A stretch of DNA of 64,000 nucleotides from Ewingella americana ATCC 33852 (GTDB lineage: Bacteria > Pseudomonadota > Gammaproteobacteria > Enterobacterales > Enterobacteriaceae): NCBI RefSeq assembly GCF_000735345.1, contig NZ_JMPJ01000033.1, forward strand, positions 62,001-126,000, in the 5' to 3' direction. The notes under the pieces are model-generated. The model saw only the letters and a program-made list of their open reading frames with translations. It had not been told where the DNA came from and did not search any database. A program made the position numbers and the translations under genes. This document shows, one piece after another, positions 9,424 to 20,606 of this stretch; the first letter of the stretch is position 1; each line of letters begins with the position of its first letter.

Positions 9424-10509
9424 ATGACTCAGGTTTATAATTTCAGTGCAGGTCCGGCAATGATCCCGGCAGAAGTGTTACGTCGTGCGCAACAAGAGTT
9501 ATGTGATTGGCATGGTTTGGGCACGTCGGTGATGGAAATCAGTCACCGCAGTAAAGAGTTTATTCAGGTTGCCGAAGAGTCCGAACGTGACATTCGCGAG
9601 CTGATGAATATCCCCTCGAACTATAAAGTGCTGTTCTGCCACGGCGGCGCGCGCGCGCAATTCGCTGCGATCCCACTGAACTTACTGGGTGACAAAACCT
9701 CGGCTGACTATATCGACGGCGGTTACTGGGCCCACAGCGCGGTAAACGAAGCGCAGAAATACTGTACACCAAATGTTATCGACGTGACGACCACCGTCGA
9801 CGGCAAACGCGGCATTCTGCCGATGAGCCAGTGGGCGTTGAACAAGGATGCTGCCTACGTTCACTACTGCCCGAACGAAACCATTGATGGCGTGGCGATT
9901 GATGAAGTGCCTGACTTTGGCGACAAAATCGTTATTGCTGACTACTCGTCTTCCATCCTGTCTCGCCCGGTAGATGTGAGCCGCTTTGGCGTGATTTACG
10001 CTGGGGCGCAGAAAAACATCGGCCCAGCTGGCCTGACATTAGTTATCGTGCGCGAAGATTTGCTGGGCCGTGCTCGCAAAGAGTTGCCTTCGATCCTTGA
10101 TTACACCGTGCTGGCTGAAAATGACTCCATGTTCAACACGCCGCCGACCTTCGCTTGGTACTTGTCCGGCATGGTCTTCAAATGGCTGAAAGAGCAGGGC
10201 GGCTTGGTAGCAATGGAGCAGCGTAACCGGGCGAAAGCTGAGCTACTTTATGGCACTATTGACCGTTCTGATTTCTATCGTAACGAAGTGGCTCAGGCCA
10301 ACCGTTCGTGGATGAACGTGCCATTCCAAATGGCGGATGCTTCTCTGGACAAACTGTTCTTAGAACAGTCTCAGAAAGCCGGTCTGCATGCGCTTAAAGG
10401 GCACCGCGTTGTTGGCGGCATGCGCGCATCGATCTATAACGCGATGCCGATTGAAGGTGTTAAAGCATTGACCGACTTCATGGCTGATTTCGAGAAAAGC
10501 CACGGTTAA
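9424..10509 (+). CDS. serC: SerC, phosphoserine aminotransferase
   Basis: A 361-residue PLP enzyme (class V aminotransferase fold) that makes 3-phosphoserine in serine synthesis and 4-phosphohydroxythreonine in pyridoxine synthesis. The PLP lysine is Lys197 in GAQKNIGP, and the family signatures [17 protein letters not shown] and [10 protein letters not shown] are present. It is the first gene of the classic serC-aroA pair. The ribosome site GAGGGG sits just ahead of the ATG. Confidence 0.98.
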   Translation: MTQVYNFSAGPAMIPAEVLRRAQQELCDWHGLGTSVMEISHRSKEFIQVAEESERDIRELMNIPSNYKVLFCHGGARAQFAAIPLNLLGDKTSADYIDGGYWAHSAVNEAQKYCTPNVIDVTTTVDGKRGILPMSQWALNKDAAYVHYCPNETIDGVAIDEVPDFGDKIVIADYSSSILSRPVDVSRFGVIYAGAQKNIGPAGLTLVIVREDLLGRARKELPSILDYTVLAENDSMFNTPPTFAWYLSGMVFKWLKEQGGLVAMEQRNRAKAELLYGTIDRSDFYRNEVAQANRSWMNVPFQMADASLDKLFLEQSQKAGLHALKGHRVVGGMRASIYNAMPIEGVKALTDFMADFEKSHG

Positions 10510-10544
10510 TCATTTGTAAAAATCGCCGTGTTTATCGCGGCTTA

Positions 10545-10578
10545 AAAATGACCCCGGCCTGAAATCCGGGGTCATTTT
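10545..10578 (+). terminator. attenuator-like hairpin between serC and aroA
   Basis: AAAATGACCCCGG pairs with CCGGGGTCATTTT around an eight-base loop, with a T-rich 3' arm. It lies inside the operon, so it probably causes partial termination or sets the serC:aroA mRNA ratio rather than ending transcription completely. Confidence 0.8.
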
Positions 10579-10603
10579 ATGCATAAAGAATAATGGAGAA
10601 AGC

Positions 10604-11887
10604 GTGGAATCCCTGACATTACAACCCGTTGCATTGGTTAACGGCACTATCAATTTACCGGGCTCAAAAAGTGTTTCCAACCGTGCACTTTTGCTGGCGG
10701 CCTTTGCGCAGGGTACAACCCGCTTAAATAACTTACTCGACAGCGACGACGTGCGTCATATGCTCAATGCACTGACCAAACTGGGCGTGACTCACCGCCT
10801 GTCAGCTGACCGCACGCATTGTGATATTGACGGTTTAGCAGGGGCTTTTCAGCCTTCTGAAGCCTTAGAGCTGTTTTTAGGCAACGCTGGCACTGCCATG
10901 CGCCCGCTGGCTGCTGCACTGTGCCTTGGCGCCCATGACGTGGTGCTGACTGGCGAGCCGCGCATGAAAGAGCGCCCGATTGGCCATCTGGTTGATGCTT
11001 TGCGTCAGGGCGGAGCGGACGTTGAGTATCTCGAGCAAGAAGATTATCCACCGGTGCGCCTGCGCGGCGGATTCAAAGGCGGCGAAGTCACCGTGGATGG
11101 CAGCGTTTCCAGTCAGTTCTTGACCGCGTTGCTGATGACCGCGCCTCTGGCCGAAGCCGATACCACTATTCGTATCAAAGGTGATTTGGTTTCCAAGCCT
11201 TACATCGATATCACCCTGAACCTGATGAAGACCTTCGGCGTGACGGTTGATAACCAGAACTACCAACAGTTCCGCATCAAAGGCCAGCAGACCTATGTCT
11301 CTCCGGGCAACTATTTAGTTGAGGGCGACGCTTCTTCGGCTTCTTACTTCTTGGCTGCGGCAGCTATCAAGGGTGGCACCGTTCGCGTGACCGGCATTGG
11401 TAAGAACAGCATGCAGGGCGACATTCGCTTTGCCGACGTGCTGGAGAAAATGGGCGCGAAAATCACCTGGGCCGAAGACTTTATCGAATGCACCCGTGGC
11501 TCTCTGACCGGCATTGATATGGACATGAACCATATCCCTGACGCCGCGATGACCATTGCTACCACCGCGCTGTTTGCTCAAGGCCCGACGACCTTACGCA
11601 ACATCTATAACTGGCGCGTGAAAGAGACTGACCGTCTGGCGGCTATGGCTACCGAGCTGCGCAAAGTGGGGGCAACCGTCGAGGAAGGCGAGGATTACAT
11701 CCGCGTTGAGCCTCCGCAGTCTCTGACTTTCGCCGAGATTGGCACCTATAACGACCACCGCATGGCGATGTGCTTCTCGCTGGTGGCGCTGTCGGATACG
11801 CCGGTGACCATTCTTGACCCGAAATGCACCGCGAAAACTTTCCCTGACTATTTCGACAGACTGGCTGGCATCAGCACTCTGGCGTAA
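10604..11887 (+). CDS. aroA: AroA, EPSP synthase
   Basis: The 427-residue 3-phosphoshikimate 1-carboxyvinyltransferase of the shikimate pathway, with the same length as E. coli AroA. The substrate loop [12 protein letters not shown] (Lys22, Ser23, Arg27), [13 protein letters not shown], the catalytic-region [10 protein letters not shown] and NDHRMAM are all present. The glycine loop reads GNAGTAMRP, the ordinary class I, glyphosate-sensitive sequence. The start codon is GTG at 10604, preceded by GGAGA. It is co-transcribed with serC. E. coli's ycaL, normally next, is absent. Confidence 0.98.
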   Translation: MESLTLQPVALVNGTINLPGSKSVSNRALLLAAFAQGTTRLNNLLDSDDVRHMLNALTKLGVTHRLSADRTHCDIDGLAGAFQPSEALELFLGNAGTAMRPLAAALCLGAHDVVLTGEPRMKERPIGHLVDALRQGGADVEYLEQEDYPPVRLRGGFKGGEVTVDGSVSSQFLTALLMTAPLAEADTTIRIKGDLVSKPYIDITLNLMKTFGVTVDNQNYQQFRIKGQQTYVSPGNYLVEGDASSASYFLAAAAIKGGTVRVTGIGKNSMQGDIRFADVLEKMGAKITWAEDFIECTRGSLTGIDMDMNHIPDAAMTIATTALFAQGPTTLRNIYNWRVKETDRLAAMATELRKVGATVEEGEDYIRVEPPQSLTFAEIGTYNDHRMAMCFSLVALSDTPVTILDPKCTAKTFPDYFDRLAGISTLA

Positions 11888-11916
11888 TTCTCAAGCTGTA
11901 TCTGGGTTTCAGCGAT

Positions 11917-11945
11917 AACGGGCATCAGTCGATGCCCGTTTTTTT
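11917..11945 (+). terminator. terminator after aroA
   Basis: AACGGGCATC pairs with GATGCCCGTT around the loop AGTC and is followed by a T-run. A strong intrinsic terminator. Confidence 0.92.
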
Positions 11946-12102
11946 ATGCCGTAATGAACTATTCTTCTTCAGACATAGTCTGCTTTTTCGCCAACTGATT
12001 GCTGTGGGGTAACAGTTGACGCAAAGGCAGCGTATAATGCCGCTCCTGAATTAGCCTTATCGGGTTAATGATGAGGGTTTACCCCACCCAAAGGAGACAG
12101 AA

Positions 12103-12801
12103 ATGACGGCTTTAGCCCCGGTAATTACCGTTGATGGGCCAAGTGGCGCAGGTAAAGGCACCTTGTGCAAGGCGCTGGCAGAGGCTCTGGAATGGCGTTT
12201 GCTGGACTCTGGTGCAATTTATCGCGTTTTAGCACTGGCTGCTTTACATCATCAGGTTGATATTGTCTCTGAAGATGCTTTGGTGCCGCTCGCCGCACAC
12301 CTTGATGTGCGTTTTGTGGCTCAGGATGGGCAATTAAAAGTGATTTTAGAAGGTGAGGATGTCAGTAATGAAATCCGCACCGAAACCGTAGGAAACACGG
12401 CGTCGCAGGCGGCCGCTTTCCCTCGTGTTCGCGAAGCGTTATTGCGTCGCCAGCGCGCATTCCGCGAAGCGCCGGGATTGATTGCCGATGGCCGAGATAT
12501 GGGCACCGTGGTGTTCCCCGACGCGCCGGTAAAGATATTCTTAGACGCCAGCCCGGAAGAACGTGCAAACAGAAGAATGCTACAGTTGCAGGAAAAGGGC
12601 TTTAGTGTTAACTTTGAACGTCTTTTAGCCGAGATAAAGGAACGGGATGACCGTGACCGTCATCGTGCTATAGCGCCTTTGGTCGCTGCTTCTGACGCAC
12701 TTTTGCTGGATTCAACCAGCATGTCGATTGAAGAAGTTATCCAACGAGCGTTGGCTTATGCCACTGAAATTCTAGGATTGCCGCAAAAACAAACCCGGTG
12801 A
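12103..12801 (+). CDS. cmk: Cmk, cytidylate kinase
   Basis: A 232-residue nucleoside monophosphate kinase that phosphorylates CMP and dCMP, salvaging CMP released by RNA turnover and lipid synthesis. The P-loop GPSGAGKGT is at residues 12-20, the CMP-binding insert follows, and [14 protein letters not shown] is the conserved substrate loop. It lies upstream of rpsA in the same direction, as in E. coli, with AAGGAGA as ribosome site. Confidence 0.97.
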   Translation: MTALAPVITVDGPSGAGKGTLCKALAEALEWRLLDSGAIYRVLALAALHHQVDIVSEDALVPLAAHLDVRFVAQDGQLKVILEGEDVSNEIRTETVGNTASQAAAFPRVREALLRRQRAFREAPGLIADGRDMGTVVFPDAPVKIFLDASPEERANRRMLQLQEKGFSVNFERLLAEIKERDDRDRHRAIAPLVAASDALLLDSTSMSIEEVIQRALAYATEILGLPQKQTR

Positions 12802-12812
12802 TCGAGCTTGTT

Positions 12813-12844
12813 AACTGGTGCTGAATAAAGGTTCAGCGCCAGTT
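12813..12844 (+). terminator. stem-loop between cmk and rpsA
   Basis: AACTGGTGCTGAA pairs with TTCAGCGCCAGTT (13 pairs, one G-T) around TAAAGG. The following TTTTAG is a poor U-tract, though eight T residues follow 10 bases later. It may be a partial terminator or an mRNA end protector upstream of the rpsA leader. Confidence 0.6.
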
Positions 12845-12959
12845 TTAGCTATAGTTTTTTTTAACCTCGCCGCAAGGATCTGTAGCGGGGCATTTGAAAC
12901 AACCCCATCCAGCAGGATGCCAGATGGACGTTAAACTTAAGAACCTAAAGATTATCAAC
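12845..12959 (+). promoter_or_regulatory. rpsA translational leader
   Basis: The rpsA start lacks a strong Shine-Dalgarno sequence; only weak purines precede the ATG at 12960. Two hairpins are visible. CCTCGC/GCGGGG (12865-12890) carries GGA in its loop, and CATCC/GGATG (12906-12919) follows. E. coli rpsA also lacks a strong SD and relies on structured leader hairpins with GGA loops, through which S1 autoregulates its own synthesis. The same arrangement is inferred here. Confidence 0.65.
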
Positions 12960-14633
12960 ATGACTGAATCTTTTGCTCAACTCTTTGAAGAATCCTTAAA
13001 AACAATCGAAACCCGTCCGGGTTCCATCGTTCGTGGCGTTGTTGTGTCTATCGACAAAGACGTAGTACTGGTTGACGCCGGTCTGAAATCTGAGTCCGCT
13101 ATTCCAGCAGAGCAGTTCAAAAACGCACAGGGCGAACTGGAAATCCAGGTTGGCGACGAAGTTGATGTTGCGCTGGACGCTGTTGAAGACGGCTTCGGTG
13201 AAACTCTGCTGTCCCGTGAAAAAGCTAAACGTCATGAAGCATGGCTGATGCTGGAAAAAGCTTACGAAGAAGCTGCAACTGTTACCGGTGTTATCAACGG
13301 TAAAGTTAAGGGCGGTTTCACTGTTGAGCTGAACGGTATTCGTGCGTTCCTGCCAGGTTCACTGGTAGACGTTCGTCCGGTACGCGACACGCTGCATCTC
13401 GAAGGCAAAGATCTTGAGTTCAAAGTCATCAAACTGGACCAGAAACGCAACAACGTTGTTGTTTCTCGCCGTGCAGTAATTGAGTCTGAGAACAGCGCAG
13501 AGCGCGATCAACTGCTGGAAAACCTGCAGGAAGGCATGGAAGTTAAAGGTATCGTTAAGAACCTCACTGACTACGGTGCATTCGTTGATCTGGGCGGCGT
13601 TGATGGCCTGTTGCACATCACTGATATGGCTTGGAAACGTGTTAAACACCCAAGCGAAATCGTCAACGTTGGCGACGAAATCACTGTTAAAGTTCTGAAA
13701 TTTGACCGTGAGCGTACTCGTGTGTCCCTTGGCCTGAAACAGCTGGGCGAAGATCCATGGGTTGCTATCGCTAAACGTTACCCAGAAGGTACTAAACTGA
13801 CTGGTCGCGTTACTAACCTGACTGATTACGGCTGCTTCGTAGAAATCGAAGAAGGCGTTGAAGGTCTGGTTCACGTTTCTGAAATGGACTGGACTAACAA
13901 AAACATCCACCCATCTAAAGTTGTTAACGTGGGCGATGTAGTTGAAGTTATGGTTCTGGATATCGACGAAGAACGTCGTCGTATCTCCCTGGGTCTGAAG
14001 CAATGTAAAGCTAACCCATGGCAGCAATTCGCAGAAACTCACAACAAAAACGACCGTGTTGAAGGTAAAATCAAGTCAATCACTGACTTCGGTATCTTCA
14101 TTGGTCTGGACGGCGGCATCGACGGCCTGGTTCACCTGTCTGACATCTCCTGGAACGTTGCAGGCGAAGAAGCAGTTCGTGAATACAAAAAAGGCGACGA
14201 AATCGCAGCTGTTGTTCTGCAAGTTGACGCAGAGCGCGAGCGTATTTCCCTGGGCGTGAAGCAACTGGCTGAAGATCCGTTCAATAACTACCTGTCTGTT
14301 AACAAGAAAGGTACTATTGTTACTGGTAAAGTCACAGCAGTTGACGCCAAAGGTGCTACAGTTGAATTGGCAGGCGGTGTAGAAGGTTACCTGCGTGCTT
14401 CTGAAGCTTCTCGCGACCGTATTGAAGACGCAACTCTGGTTCTGAGCGTTGGTGATGAAGTTGAAGCTAAATTCACCGGTGTTGATCGTAAGAACCGCGT
14501 AGTAAGCCTGTCCGTCCGTGCTAAGGATGAGTCAGACGAGAAAGAAGCAATCGCCGTGGTTAACAACAAACCAGACGAAAGCAACTTCTCTAATGCTATG
14601 GCTGAAGCGTTCAAAGCGGCAAAAGGCGAGTAA
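12960..14633 (+). CDS. rpsA: RpsA, 30S ribosomal protein S1
   Basis: The 557-residue S1 protein helps the 30S subunit bind and unfold mRNA. It is built of six S1 (OB-fold) repeats, at roughly residues 20-87, 105-171, 190-260, 277-347, 364-434 and 450-520. The central repeats end in RISLGLKQ-like motifs. The frame is open back to 12894, but [13 protein letters not shown] is the universal enterobacterial start, giving exactly the E. coli length. Codon use is strongly biased, as expected of a very highly expressed gene. Confidence 0.99.
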   Translation: MTESFAQLFEESLKTIETRPGSIVRGVVVSIDKDVVLVDAGLKSESAIPAEQFKNAQGELEIQVGDEVDVALDAVEDGFGETLLSREKAKRHEAWLMLEKAYEEAATVTGVINGKVKGGFTVELNGIRAFLPGSLVDVRPVRDTLHLEGKDLEFKVIKLDQKRNNVVVSRRAVIESENSAERDQLLENLQEGMEVKGIVKNLTDYGAFVDLGGVDGLLHITDMAWKRVKHPSEIVNVGDEITVKVLKFDRERTRVSLGLKQLGEDPWVAIAKRYPEGTKLTGRVTNLTDYGCFVEIEEGVEGLVHVSEMDWTNKNIHPSKVVNVGDVVEVMVLDIDEERRRISLGLKQCKANPWQQFAETHNKNDRVEGKIKSITDFGIFIGLDGGIDGLVHLSDISWNVAGEEAVREYKKGDEIAAVVLQVDAERERISLGVKQLAEDPFNNYLSVNKKGTIVTGKVTAVDAKGATVELAGGVEGYLRASEASRDRIEDATLVLSVGDEVEAKFTGVDRKNRVVSLSVRAKDESDEKEAIAVVNNKPDESNFSNAMAEAFKAAKGE

Positions 14634-14696
14634 TGACGGGGGGCGGTATTTATATCGCCCCGATACGGTAGTTTAGCTGCAAAGCTTGGAGGTAAT

Positions 14697-14981
14697 ATGA
14701 CCAAGTCTGAACTTATTGAAAGACTTGCTGGCCAGCACTCTCATGTCCCGGCGAAAGCCATTGAGGATGCAGTGAAAGAGATGCTTGAACATATGGCTGC
14801 AACTTTAGCTGATGGCGAACGCATTGAGATCCGTGGGTTTGGCAGTTTTTCTCTTCACTACCGTGCTCCGCGTGTTGGTCGTAACCCAAAAACTGGCGAC
14901 AAAGTGGAGTTGGACGGTAAGTACGTTCCGCATTTCAAGCCGGGCAAAGAGTTGCGCGATCGCGCGAATATTTATGGTTAA
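14697..14981 (+). CDS. ihfB: IhfB, integration host factor subunit beta
   Basis: A 94-residue DNA-bending protein of the HU/IHF family. It pairs with IhfA and bends DNA sharply at recombination, replication and promoter sites. The DNA-contact arm [18 protein letters not shown], with the intercalating proline, is intact, and [20 protein letters not shown] matches IHF-beta rather than HU. It follows rpsA by 63 bases with GGAGGT as a strong ribosome site. Confidence 0.98.
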   Translation: MTKSELIERLAGQHSHVPAKAIEDAVKEMLEHMAATLADGERIEIRGFGSFSLHYRAPRVGRNPKTGDKVELDGKYVPHFKPGKELRDRANIYG

Positions 14982-15020
14982 GACTTCGGTCTGACATAAA
15001 TTCTGCCTATAGCGAACCAA

Positions 15021-15051
15021 AAACGGTGTCTTTTTAAGACACCGTTTTTTT
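15021..15051 (+). terminator. terminator after ihfB
   Basis: AAACGGTGTC pairs with GACACCGTTT around TTTTTAA and is followed by a T-run. Confidence 0.93.
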
Positions 15052-15224
15052 ATTTGTGCCTATCTCACCTCACAATTGCGTGACGCCTCGCATCCTTCCT
15101 CTCTGACGCTTGTTCTCTCAATCCCGCAAAAACATACTTCCGCCAATGAATGCTGCTGGAAAAACAGCAACGAGTTTTTATCACTCGCCAACTAATGCAG
15201 TAAGGACGCCACATCAAAATCTCA

Positions 15225-17486
15225 ATGGATGAGATAGCGCTGGCCGCGATCGCCGGAATGCTGCCACTGATTCTCCTTCCTCAACTTCCGGGTTTCTACA
15301 TCTGTCTGCTGATGGCCATTGGCACGATCGCGGGCTGCTGGCTTAACCATAAGTTGTCTCTGCTGGCTGCTATCCTATTGCTCAGCATGCTATGGGGGAC
15401 GCACAACGGTCACTCTCTGCTAAAGCAAACTGAGAGCCTGAGCCTTGGTAAGAAGGAGCTGATTGCCGAGATAAAAACCATCAATCTGCATCAGTCCGAC
15501 AGTCAGTTGGTCACCTCCAAAATTGAACACGTCGACGGGGAGTTACTCTTTCCTCCAGTCTATTTTCGTAGCCGTTGGGAAGGGCAGGAGAGCTACTGCG
15601 CTGGTCAAAAGTGGCAGCTCAATGCCAATTTACGCCCGGTTCACGCACTGCTCAATGAAGGCGGGTTTGATAGCCAGCGCTGGGCCTTAGCCAATCGCTG
15701 GCCTTTAACAGGCAGGATCAGCAGCAAAACAGTCATCAACGCTGAATGCAGCCTGCGCCAGCGGCTCATCACCCACGTGCAGCAGGCTATTGCTCCTTTG
15801 GATAACGGCGCGGTGCTGATGGCTTTAGCCTTTGGCGAGAAGGGATTGATAAAGCCCGAAGATAAGCTGCTGATGCAGCGAACCGGCATTGCTCATCTGA
15901 TTGCTATCTCTGGGCTGCACATTGGCATTGCGGCTTGGTTTGGCTATTTATTGGCGCGAGGGCTGCAATATTGCTTACCGCTTAAGTATATGGATTATCG
16001 TTTCCCGCTAATAATCAGTGAGCTAACCCTGCTGACCTACACTTGGCTGGCGGGGGGAAATGCTCCGGCTGTCAGGGCTGCCGTAGCCCTTTCGCTGTGG
16101 CTGCTGCTGCGATTTATGCGAGTTAAGTGCCACCCGTGGCAAATATGGCTGTGGTGCGTGGCGCTATTACTGATGAGCGATCCGATGAGCATTCTTTCAG
16201 ACAGCTTCTGGCTCTCCTGCTTCGCCGTGGCGGCACTAATCTTCTGGTTTCAGTGGGCACCTTTACCCAAGAGAGTGGGGCATTCGTGGCGCTGGGCTGT
16301 TTTACGCTGGGCGCACTTGCAGCTGGGAATGACAATTTTGCTGCTGCCGATTCAAGTCGGCCTGTTCCACGGCGTTAATCTCGCTTCCTTCGCCGCCAAT
16401 ATGTGGGCGGTGCCTATCGTTTCATTATCTACCGTGCCTTTGGTGCTGCTTGGGGTGATGGGCACAGGCATTCTGCCAGCACTGATCACAGAGAAAACCT
16501 GGTTTATAGCAGACCAAAGCCTATCGCTGGCGTTTTGGGGAGTGAAGCGATTCGCCGGGGAGTGGTTTTACTTAAGTGAAGCAACAGTCGCGCTGAGTTT
16601 GGTGGGGTGGGGGAGCGTCATGGCTTGGCGTCTGGGCTGGCTGAGCATGTTTCCCGCCACGGTGATTGGCGTTTTTTCAGTGCTAATAGTCTGGTTCAAC
16701 AGAGCCGAAGGGGAGAAGTGGCGCGTGGACATGGTGGATGTCGGCCATGGCTTGGCGGTGCTCATCAGCAAAAACGGCAAGGGCGTGTTATATGACACGG
16801 GAAACCGCTGGGAGAGGGGTTCGGCGGCCGAGATGAATATTTTGCCCTTGATGAGATGGCGTAACATTCAGCTCGAACAGATCATTATCAGCCATGCCCA
16901 CGCCGATCATCGCGGTGGCCTAGACGCCATGAGAAAGGCATTTCCTTTAGCCACTTTGCGAGAAAGCACGGTGGATTCCCCACTACCGTGCCACGCCGGA
17001 GTCTCATGGCAGTGGCAAGGGCTCTCATTTACTGCGCTTTGGCCAGAGAAGGCGGGCGTTATTTCAGAGAATGATGACAGTTGCGTGGTGCGTGTGAGTG
17101 ATGGCAATTTCAGTGTCTTGCTCACGGGAGATATCGAAACGGCTGCTGAGCGCAAAATTGTTTCAATATATCGAGGCGCGTTACAGTCGACCATCCTGCA
17201 AGTCCCTCATCACGGTAGCAATACTTCATCGACACCGCCTTTTCTGCGCGCGGTTGCGCCGGAACTGGCGATTTCTTCCTCGTCTCGCTTCAATAAGTGG
17301 CATCTGCCAGCACAAAAAGTGATGGCAAGGTATCGAAATGCCAAGGTGGCATGGCGTGACACTTCGCGTTCAGGCCAGTTATCTGTTCATTTTTATGACA
17401 AATATTGGCGGATAAATGGATTCAGGGAGCAAATATTTCCTCGTTGGTACCATCGGCGGTTTGGCGTATCAGGTGATAATGAGTAG
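15225..17486 (+). CDS. ycaI: YcaI, ComEC/Rec2-family DNA internalisation protein
   Basis: A 753-residue polytopic inner-membrane protein with three parts: an N-terminal DUF4131/OB-like region, the ComEC competence membrane core (about residues 190-470, GLHIGIAAWFGYLLARG), and a C-terminal metallo-beta-lactamase-like domain (from about 500). The last carries HAHADHRGGLD, LLTGDIE and VPHHGSNTSS. In naturally competent bacteria the family carries single-stranded DNA across the membrane. Its use in enterobacteria, possibly uptake of DNA as nutrient, is less clear. It lies 41 bases upstream of msbA in the same direction, as in E. coli. Confidence 0.92.
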   Translation: MDEIALAAIAGMLPLILLPQLPGFYICLLMAIGTIAGCWLNHKLSLLAAILLLSMLWGTHNGHSLLKQTESLSLGKKELIAEIKTINLHQSDSQLVTSKIEHVDGELLFPPVYFRSRWEGQESYCAGQKWQLNANLRPVHALLNEGGFDSQRWALANRWPLTGRISSKTVINAECSLRQRLITHVQQAIAPLDNGAVLMALAFGEKGLIKPEDKLLMQRTGIAHLIAISGLHIGIAAWFGYLLARGLQYCLPLKYMDYRFPLIISELTLLTYTWLAGGNAPAVRAAVALSLWLLLRFMRVKCHPWQIWLWCVALLLMSDPMSILSDSFWLSCFAVAALIFWFQWAPLPKRVGHSWRWAVLRWAHLQLGMTILLLPIQVGLFHGVNLASFAANMWAVPIVSLSTVPLVLLGVMGTGILPALITEKTWFIADQSLSLAFWGVKRFAGEWFYLSEATVALSLVGWGSVMAWRLGWLSMFPATVIGVFSVLIVWFNRAEGEKWRVDMVDVGHGLAVLISKNGKGVLYDTGNRWERGSAAEMNILPLMRWRNIQLEQIIISHAHADHRGGLDAMRKAFPLATLRESTVDSPLPCHAGVSWQWQGLSFTALWPEKAGVISENDDSCVVRVSDGNFSVLLTGDIETAAERKIVSIYRGALQSTILQVPHHGSNTSSTPPFLRAVAPELAISSSSRFNKWHLPAQKVMARYRNAKVAWRDTSRSGQLSVHFYDKYWRINGFREQIFPRWYHRRFGVSGDNE

Positions 17487-17527
17487 AATGGGCCGCTGTT
17501 TCTTTCGCTGCTGGTTAATAATGCATT

Positions 17528-19273
17528 ATGAATGATAAAGATCTCTCCACCTGGCAGACATTCCGCCGCCTTTGGCCGATGATTACCCCTTTCAAAGCGG
17601 GGCTTATCGCGGCGGCTGTTGCGCTGGTGGCTAACGCCGCGAGTGACACTTTCATGCTGTCGCTGCTGAAACCTCTGCTTGACGATGGTTTTGGCAAAGC
17701 CGATCGCTCCATCCTGTTATGGATGCCGCTGGCGGTTATCGCCTTAATGATTGTGCGCGGGATCAGTGGCTATATCTCCAGTTACTGCATTTCTTGGGTA
17801 TCCGGCAAAGTGGTTATGCAGATGCGTCGCCGTCTGTTTGGTCACATGATGGGTATGCCGGTCGCCTTCTTCGACCAACAGTCTACGGGCACCTTGCTGT
17901 CACGTATTACTTATGATTCCGAACAGGTTGCTTCCTCTTCTTCCAGCGCGTTGGTTACCGTCGTGCGTGAAGGGGCTTCAATCATTGGCCTGTTCATCAT
18001 GATGTTCTACTACAGCTGGCAGCTTTCGATCATTCTGGTGGTGATTGCGCCAATCGTCTCGATTGTTATCCGTCTGGTTTCTAAACGTTTTCGCGATATC
18101 AGCAAAAACATGCAGAACACCATGGGTCATGTGACGACCAGCGCCGAGCAGATGCTCAAAGGTCATAAAGAAGTGCTGATCTTTGGCGGCCAGAAGGTGG
18201 AAACCGAGCGTTTCGATTCTGTCAGCAACCGCATGCGTCAGCAGGGTATGCGTTTGGTGTCAGCGTCATCAATTTCTGACCCGATTATTCAGCTGATCGC
18301 CTCTCTGGCGCTGGCCTTTGTGCTTTACGCCGCAAGCTTCCCATCTGTGATGGAAACGCTGAGTGCCGGTACTATCACGGTAGTGTTCTCTTCAATGATC
18401 GCGTTAATGCGCCCGTTGAAATCCCTGACTAACGTCAATGCCCAATTCCAGCGCGGTATGGCGGCTTGCCAGACGCTGTTCTCTATCCTCGATATGGAGC
18501 AGGAGAAGGATGAAGGTAAACGCGTCGTTGAGCGCGCTAAAGGCGACATTGAGTTCAAAAACGTCACCTTTACCTATCCAGGCCGTGATGCTCCGGCACT
18601 GCGCGATGTTGCTTTCAGCATCCCGGCGGGTCGCACTGTTGCTCTAGTAGGGCGTTCTGGCTCGGGTAAATCGACCATTGCCAGCCTGATGACCCGTTTC
18701 TACGATATTCAGGAAGGCGAAATCTTGATGGACGGCCATGATTTGCGTGAATACACGCTGTCATCGCTGCGTAATCAGGTCGCGCTGGTATCGCAAAACG
18801 TGCATCTGTTCAACGATACTATTGCCAATAACATTGCCTATGCGCGCACTGACGTCTTCAGCCGCGAAGAGATTGAGAAAGCCGCCACCATGGCCTATGC
18901 CATGGACTTCATTAATAAAATGGATAACGGCCTCGATACGGTAATTGGCGAGAACGGCGTGCTGCTGTCAGGCGGCCAACGTCAGCGTATTGCCATTGCC
19001 CGTGCTCTGCTGCGTGACTCACCGGTGCTGATCCTCGATGAGGCCACTTCGGCGCTGGATACCGAGTCTGAGCGTGCGATTCAGTCTGCACTCGATGAGT
19101 TGCAGAAGAACCGTACTTCGTTGGTGATTGCGCACCGCCTCTCAACCATTGAAAAAGCTGATGAAATTCTGGTAATTGAAGATGGTCGCGTGGTTGAGCG
19201 TGGGACGCACGCTGAGCTGCTTGAGCAGCGCGGCGCTTATGCCCAGTTGCACCGGATGCAGTTTGGTCAATGA
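17528..19273 (+). CDS. msbA: MsbA, lipid A-core flippase
   Basis: A 581-residue ABC half-transporter that works as an inner-membrane homodimer and flips core-lipid A to the periplasmic leaflet. Six membrane helices (about residues 20-310) precede the nucleotide-binding domain. That domain has Walker [10 protein letters not shown], signature [16 protein letters not shown], Walker [14 protein letters not shown] and the H-loop IAHRLST. Its stop overlaps the lpxK start by four bases (ATGA), coupling the flippase to the lipid A kinase. Confidence 0.98.
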   Translation: MNDKDLSTWQTFRRLWPMITPFKAGLIAAAVALVANAASDTFMLSLLKPLLDDGFGKADRSILLWMPLAVIALMIVRGISGYISSYCISWVSGKVVMQMRRRLFGHMMGMPVAFFDQQSTGTLLSRITYDSEQVASSSSSALVTVVREGASIIGLFIMMFYYSWQLSIILVVIAPIVSIVIRLVSKRFRDISKNMQNTMGHVTTSAEQMLKGHKEVLIFGGQKVETERFDSVSNRMRQQGMRLVSASSISDPIIQLIASLALAFVLYAASFPSVMETLSAGTITVVFSSMIALMRPLKSLTNVNAQFQRGMAACQTLFSILDMEQEKDEGKRVVERAKGDIEFKNVTFTYPGRDAPALRDVAFSIPAGRTVALVGRSGSGKSTIASLMTRFYDIQEGEILMDGHDLREYTLSSLRNQVALVSQNVHLFNDTIANNIAYARTDVFSREEIEKAATMAYAMDFINKMDNGLDTVIGENGVLLSGGQRQRIAIARALLRDSPVLILDEATSALDTESERAIQSALDELQKNRTSLVIAHRLSTIEKADEILVIEDGRVVERGTHAELLEQRGAYAQLHRMQFGQ

Positions 19274-20253
19274 TAGAGCGAATCTGGTCAGGCAAGTCGC
19301 CACTTTATCTCCTGCTTTTGCCCCTTTCATGGCTGTATGGGCTGATAACCTGCGGGTTACGGCTCTGCTATAGAAAGGGCTGGAAAAAGAGCTGGCGCTC
19401 GCCTGTCCCGATTATCGTGGTCGGTAATCTCACTGCCGGTGGCAATGGTAAAACGCCGGTAGTGATTTGGCTGATTGAGCTGTTACAGCGTCAGGGATTA
19501 CGCGCAGGCGTGGTGTCTCGCGGCTATGGCGGCAAAGCTGACAGCTATCCGCTGGTGCTTGATGCAAGTACCAAAACGGCCGAAGCGGGCGACGAACCGG
19601 TACTGATTTACCAACGCACTGGCGCTCCAGTCGCTGTGTCGCCGGTCCGTTCGGACGCGGTAAAAGCCTTGCTCGAACATCATCAGCTCGACGTGATTGT
19701 CACCGACGATGGCCTTCAGCATTATGCTTTGCAGCGTGATGTCGAGATTGTGGTGGTTGATGGCATTCGACGTTTCGGCAACGGCTGGTGGTTACCGGCG
19801 GGGCCGATGCGTGAAAGGGCTTCGCGACTCAACTCAGTGGACGCCGTGATCACCAATGGTGGGCAGAGCGAGCCGGGCGAAATCGCCATGCAGTTGCAGC
19901 CGGGAATGGCCGTCAACTTGCTGACAGGTGAACAGCGCGATGCGACCTTGCTGCCGCAGGTAGTTGCTATGGCCGGCATTGGGCATCCTCCACGCTTCTT
20001 CGCCACCCTGAAGAACCTTCAAGTAACCACGCAAGCCGAGTTCGCCTTTGCGGACCATCAGGATTACCAATTCGAGCAACTCAATGCTCTGCTGGGTGCT
20101 GAACAAACCCTGTTGATGACTGAAAAAGACGCGGTTAAATGCAGAAGTTTTGCGCAGCCTAACTGGTGGTATTTACCGGTTAATGCGCAAATTTCAGACA
20201 GTGATACAGCCCGCCTGCTGGCCAAAATCCATCACGTCATCACTAAAAAATAG
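19270..20253 (+). CDS. lpxK: LpxK, tetraacyldisaccharide 4'-kinase
   Basis: A 327-residue membrane-associated P-loop kinase that phosphorylates the 4' position of the lipid A precursor. The N-terminal hydrophobic stretch [17 protein letters not shown] is a likely membrane anchor. The P-loop is [12 protein letters not shown], and the conserved VISRGYGG-type, TDDGLQH and [10 protein letters not shown] motifs follow. It overlaps msbA by four bases. A weak hairpin with TGCCA/TGGCA arms (20259-20272) and a T-rich tail may end the transcript. Confidence 0.97.
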   Translation: MIERIWSGKSPLYLLLLPLSWLYGLITCGLRLCYRKGWKKSWRSPVPIIVVGNLTAGGNGKTPVVIWLIELLQRQGLRAGVVSRGYGGKADSYPLVLDASTKTAEAGDEPVLIYQRTGAPVAVSPVRSDAVKALLEHHQLDVIVTDDGLQHYALQRDVEIVVVDGIRRFGNGWWLPAGPMRERASRLNSVDAVITNGGQSEPGEIAMQLQPGMAVNLLTGEQRDATLLPQVVAMAGIGHPPRFFATLKNLQVTTQAEFAFADHQDYQFEQLNALLGAEQTLLMTEKDAVKCRSFAQPNWWYLPVNAQISDSDTARLLAKIHHVITKK

Positions 20254-20606
20254 TCCGTTGCCAGCCATGGCAGGCTTTGTTTACATTTCTTCAAATTAAA
20301 AAAATAATTAATTTACCAGCTAATAAGCTGATTTATATGGAATATAAATCAATGTTGGCGGGTTAAATATTTTTTTGATTTATAGGTCTTGCTATCTGAT
20401 TTGAGTTGTGAGTAAATGCAGTCCGGCCTGCGAAGCAGAGCTATTTATGTCCGAGTTTACAATCTAGCAGTTCCTCCCAAGACGTTATCTTTGATAAAAC
20501 GATTCCTCTTCAAGTCGAAACTTCTAAGTACCTCCCCATAAGTAATCAATCTACTCGATTGGCCCTAAACGCCGTACGGCAGACAGTCTTAGCAATGCTA
20601 CTTCAT
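20254..20606. other. gene-free AT-rich region after lpxK
   Basis: No gene is seen. A weak terminator-like hairpin lies at 20259-20272. A 21-base inverted repeat at 20330-20350 has GATTTATAT/ATATAAATC arms around GGA; no function is assigned. The rest is the upstream region of the cold-shock-like gene. Confidence 0.5.

Noticed and set aside
20416-20541. 41-codon frame upstream of the csp-like gene
   Set aside because: No ribosome site and no composition typical of coding DNA; it lies in the presumed promoter-proximal region of the csp gene.
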